From NCBI GenBank assembly GCA_029916745.1, contig JARXWK010000013.1, positions 18,464 to 82,463 on the forward strand: 64,000 nucleotides of DNA. Direction: 5' to 3'. The notes below the pieces were generated by a model that had not been told where the DNA came from, made no database searches, and saw only the letters and a list, made by a program, of their open reading frames with translations. The DNA comes from Dysgonomonadaceae bacterium PH5-43. GTDB lineage: Bacteria; Bacteroidota; Bacteroidia; Bacteroidales; Azobacteroidaceae. Below, piece by piece: positions 63,870 through 64,000 of this stretch (position 1 is its first letter; every line of letters starts with the position of its first letter). Both the position numbers and the translations under genes were made by a program.

Positions 63870-64000
63870 GTTTCGTTTAAGAAATTGGTTAAAAAAGTTG
63901 GTAAGTAAGCCTTAAATTTGTATCTTTAAGTCTGAATAACAACACAATACATAATTTAATGAGCTTACTTACCGAAGACAAAATTACAGAAATTTTCTGT
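63864..64000 (+). mobile_element. Left end of an insertion sequence (IS982-like), runs off the window
   Basis: The glycosyltransferase frame breaks at ACCTGAGTTTCGTTTAAG, taken as the left terminal sequence. A promoter (TTG 63898-63900, 20 nt, TATCTTTA 63921-63928) precedes an ORF at 63961. The right end and target duplication are not visible. Assignment to the IS982 family rests only on the first 13 transposase residues, so it is tentative; that this is an IS is better supported. Confidence 0.7.
63961..64000 (+). CDS. Transposase, 5' end only
   Basis: An ATG opens a frame reading MSLLTEDKITEIFC before the window ends. The sequence resembles IS982-family transposase N-termini (D-K-I-x-E-I-F). 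It is preceded by a promoter within the IS end. Only 13 full codons and one base of the next are visible, so the family is a guess; position and orientation fit a single-ORF IS. Confidence 0.55.

Overview
The window is AT-rich chromosomal DNA from a member of the Bacteroidota, most likely the order Bacteroidales. Three kinds of evidence point there. (1) Promoters repeatedly match the Bacteroidetes pattern TTTG/TTG - 19-21 nt - TAnnTTTG, and Shine-Dalgarno sequences are generally absent. (2) Gene neighbourhoods are typical of the order: ftsX-DUF3098-uppP-truB-queA-folK, phenylacetate-CoA ligase followed by an ACT-domain protein, and a GH57-glycosyltransferase-debranching enzyme operon. (3) Several secreted proteins end in a type IX secretion-like C-terminal sorting domain. 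The genus cannot be fixed from the sequence alone.

Layout. 1-1270: end of an arylacetate-CoA ligase gene plus its ACT-domain partner. 1947-7058: a T9SS-type secreted protein, then an operon of a beta-helix lipoprotein with a LytS/LytTR two-component pair. 7159-11960: a Nudix hydrolase without an ATG start, a zinc-ribbon coiled-coil protein, a Nif3-like protein and a membrane pyrophosphatase. 12075-14389: pepT-gcvT. 14779-23943: S41 protease, the folK-to-ftsX housekeeping run, an AlkD-like protein and a dipeptidyl peptidase III lipoprotein. 24181-30313: alpha-glucan operon, rhomboid protease and GH25 lysozyme. 30314-32400: a 183-bp MITE, then a MATE exporter behind a terminator-bearing leader and a Gdx-type SMR guanidinium exporter behind a clear guanidine-II (mini-ykkC) riboswitch. 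32503-34788: nagB, a ROK sugar kinase and an orphan HipB-like regulator. 34924-38008: two paralogous surface leucine-rich-repeat proteins. 38349-51392: RNase R, TamB/TamA-type envelope proteins, thioredoxin and DnaE. 52266-52336: tRNA-Cys. 52490-63869: a surface-polysaccharide locus (rmlC, rmlA, rmlB, Gfo/Idh oxidoreductase, two tandem FdtA-type cupins, acetyltransferase, aminotransferase, flippase, glycosyltransferases, UDP-galactopyranose mutase). The last glycosyltransferase is cut by an insertion sequence that runs off the right edge.

The most unusual content is non-coding. Four intergenic copies of one repeat element (1291-1888, 14441-14655, 36361-36625, 51552-52150) carry a tandem 23-bp unit, all on the same strand. 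Two copies are full length at about 600 bp with conserved flanks and small palindromes, and two are shorter. The quasi-palindromic unit core occurs in opposite orientations at homologous positions of different copies. I do not recognise this family. A second, smaller family of quasi-palindromic blocks lies at 24006-24095 and 38239-38341. The guanidine-export region pairs a guanidine-II switch with an unassigned attenuator-type leader on the neighbouring MATE gene, which makes that leader a good candidate for another guanidine-responsive RNA.

Most protein functions are family-level calls made by reading motifs. No database search was run.
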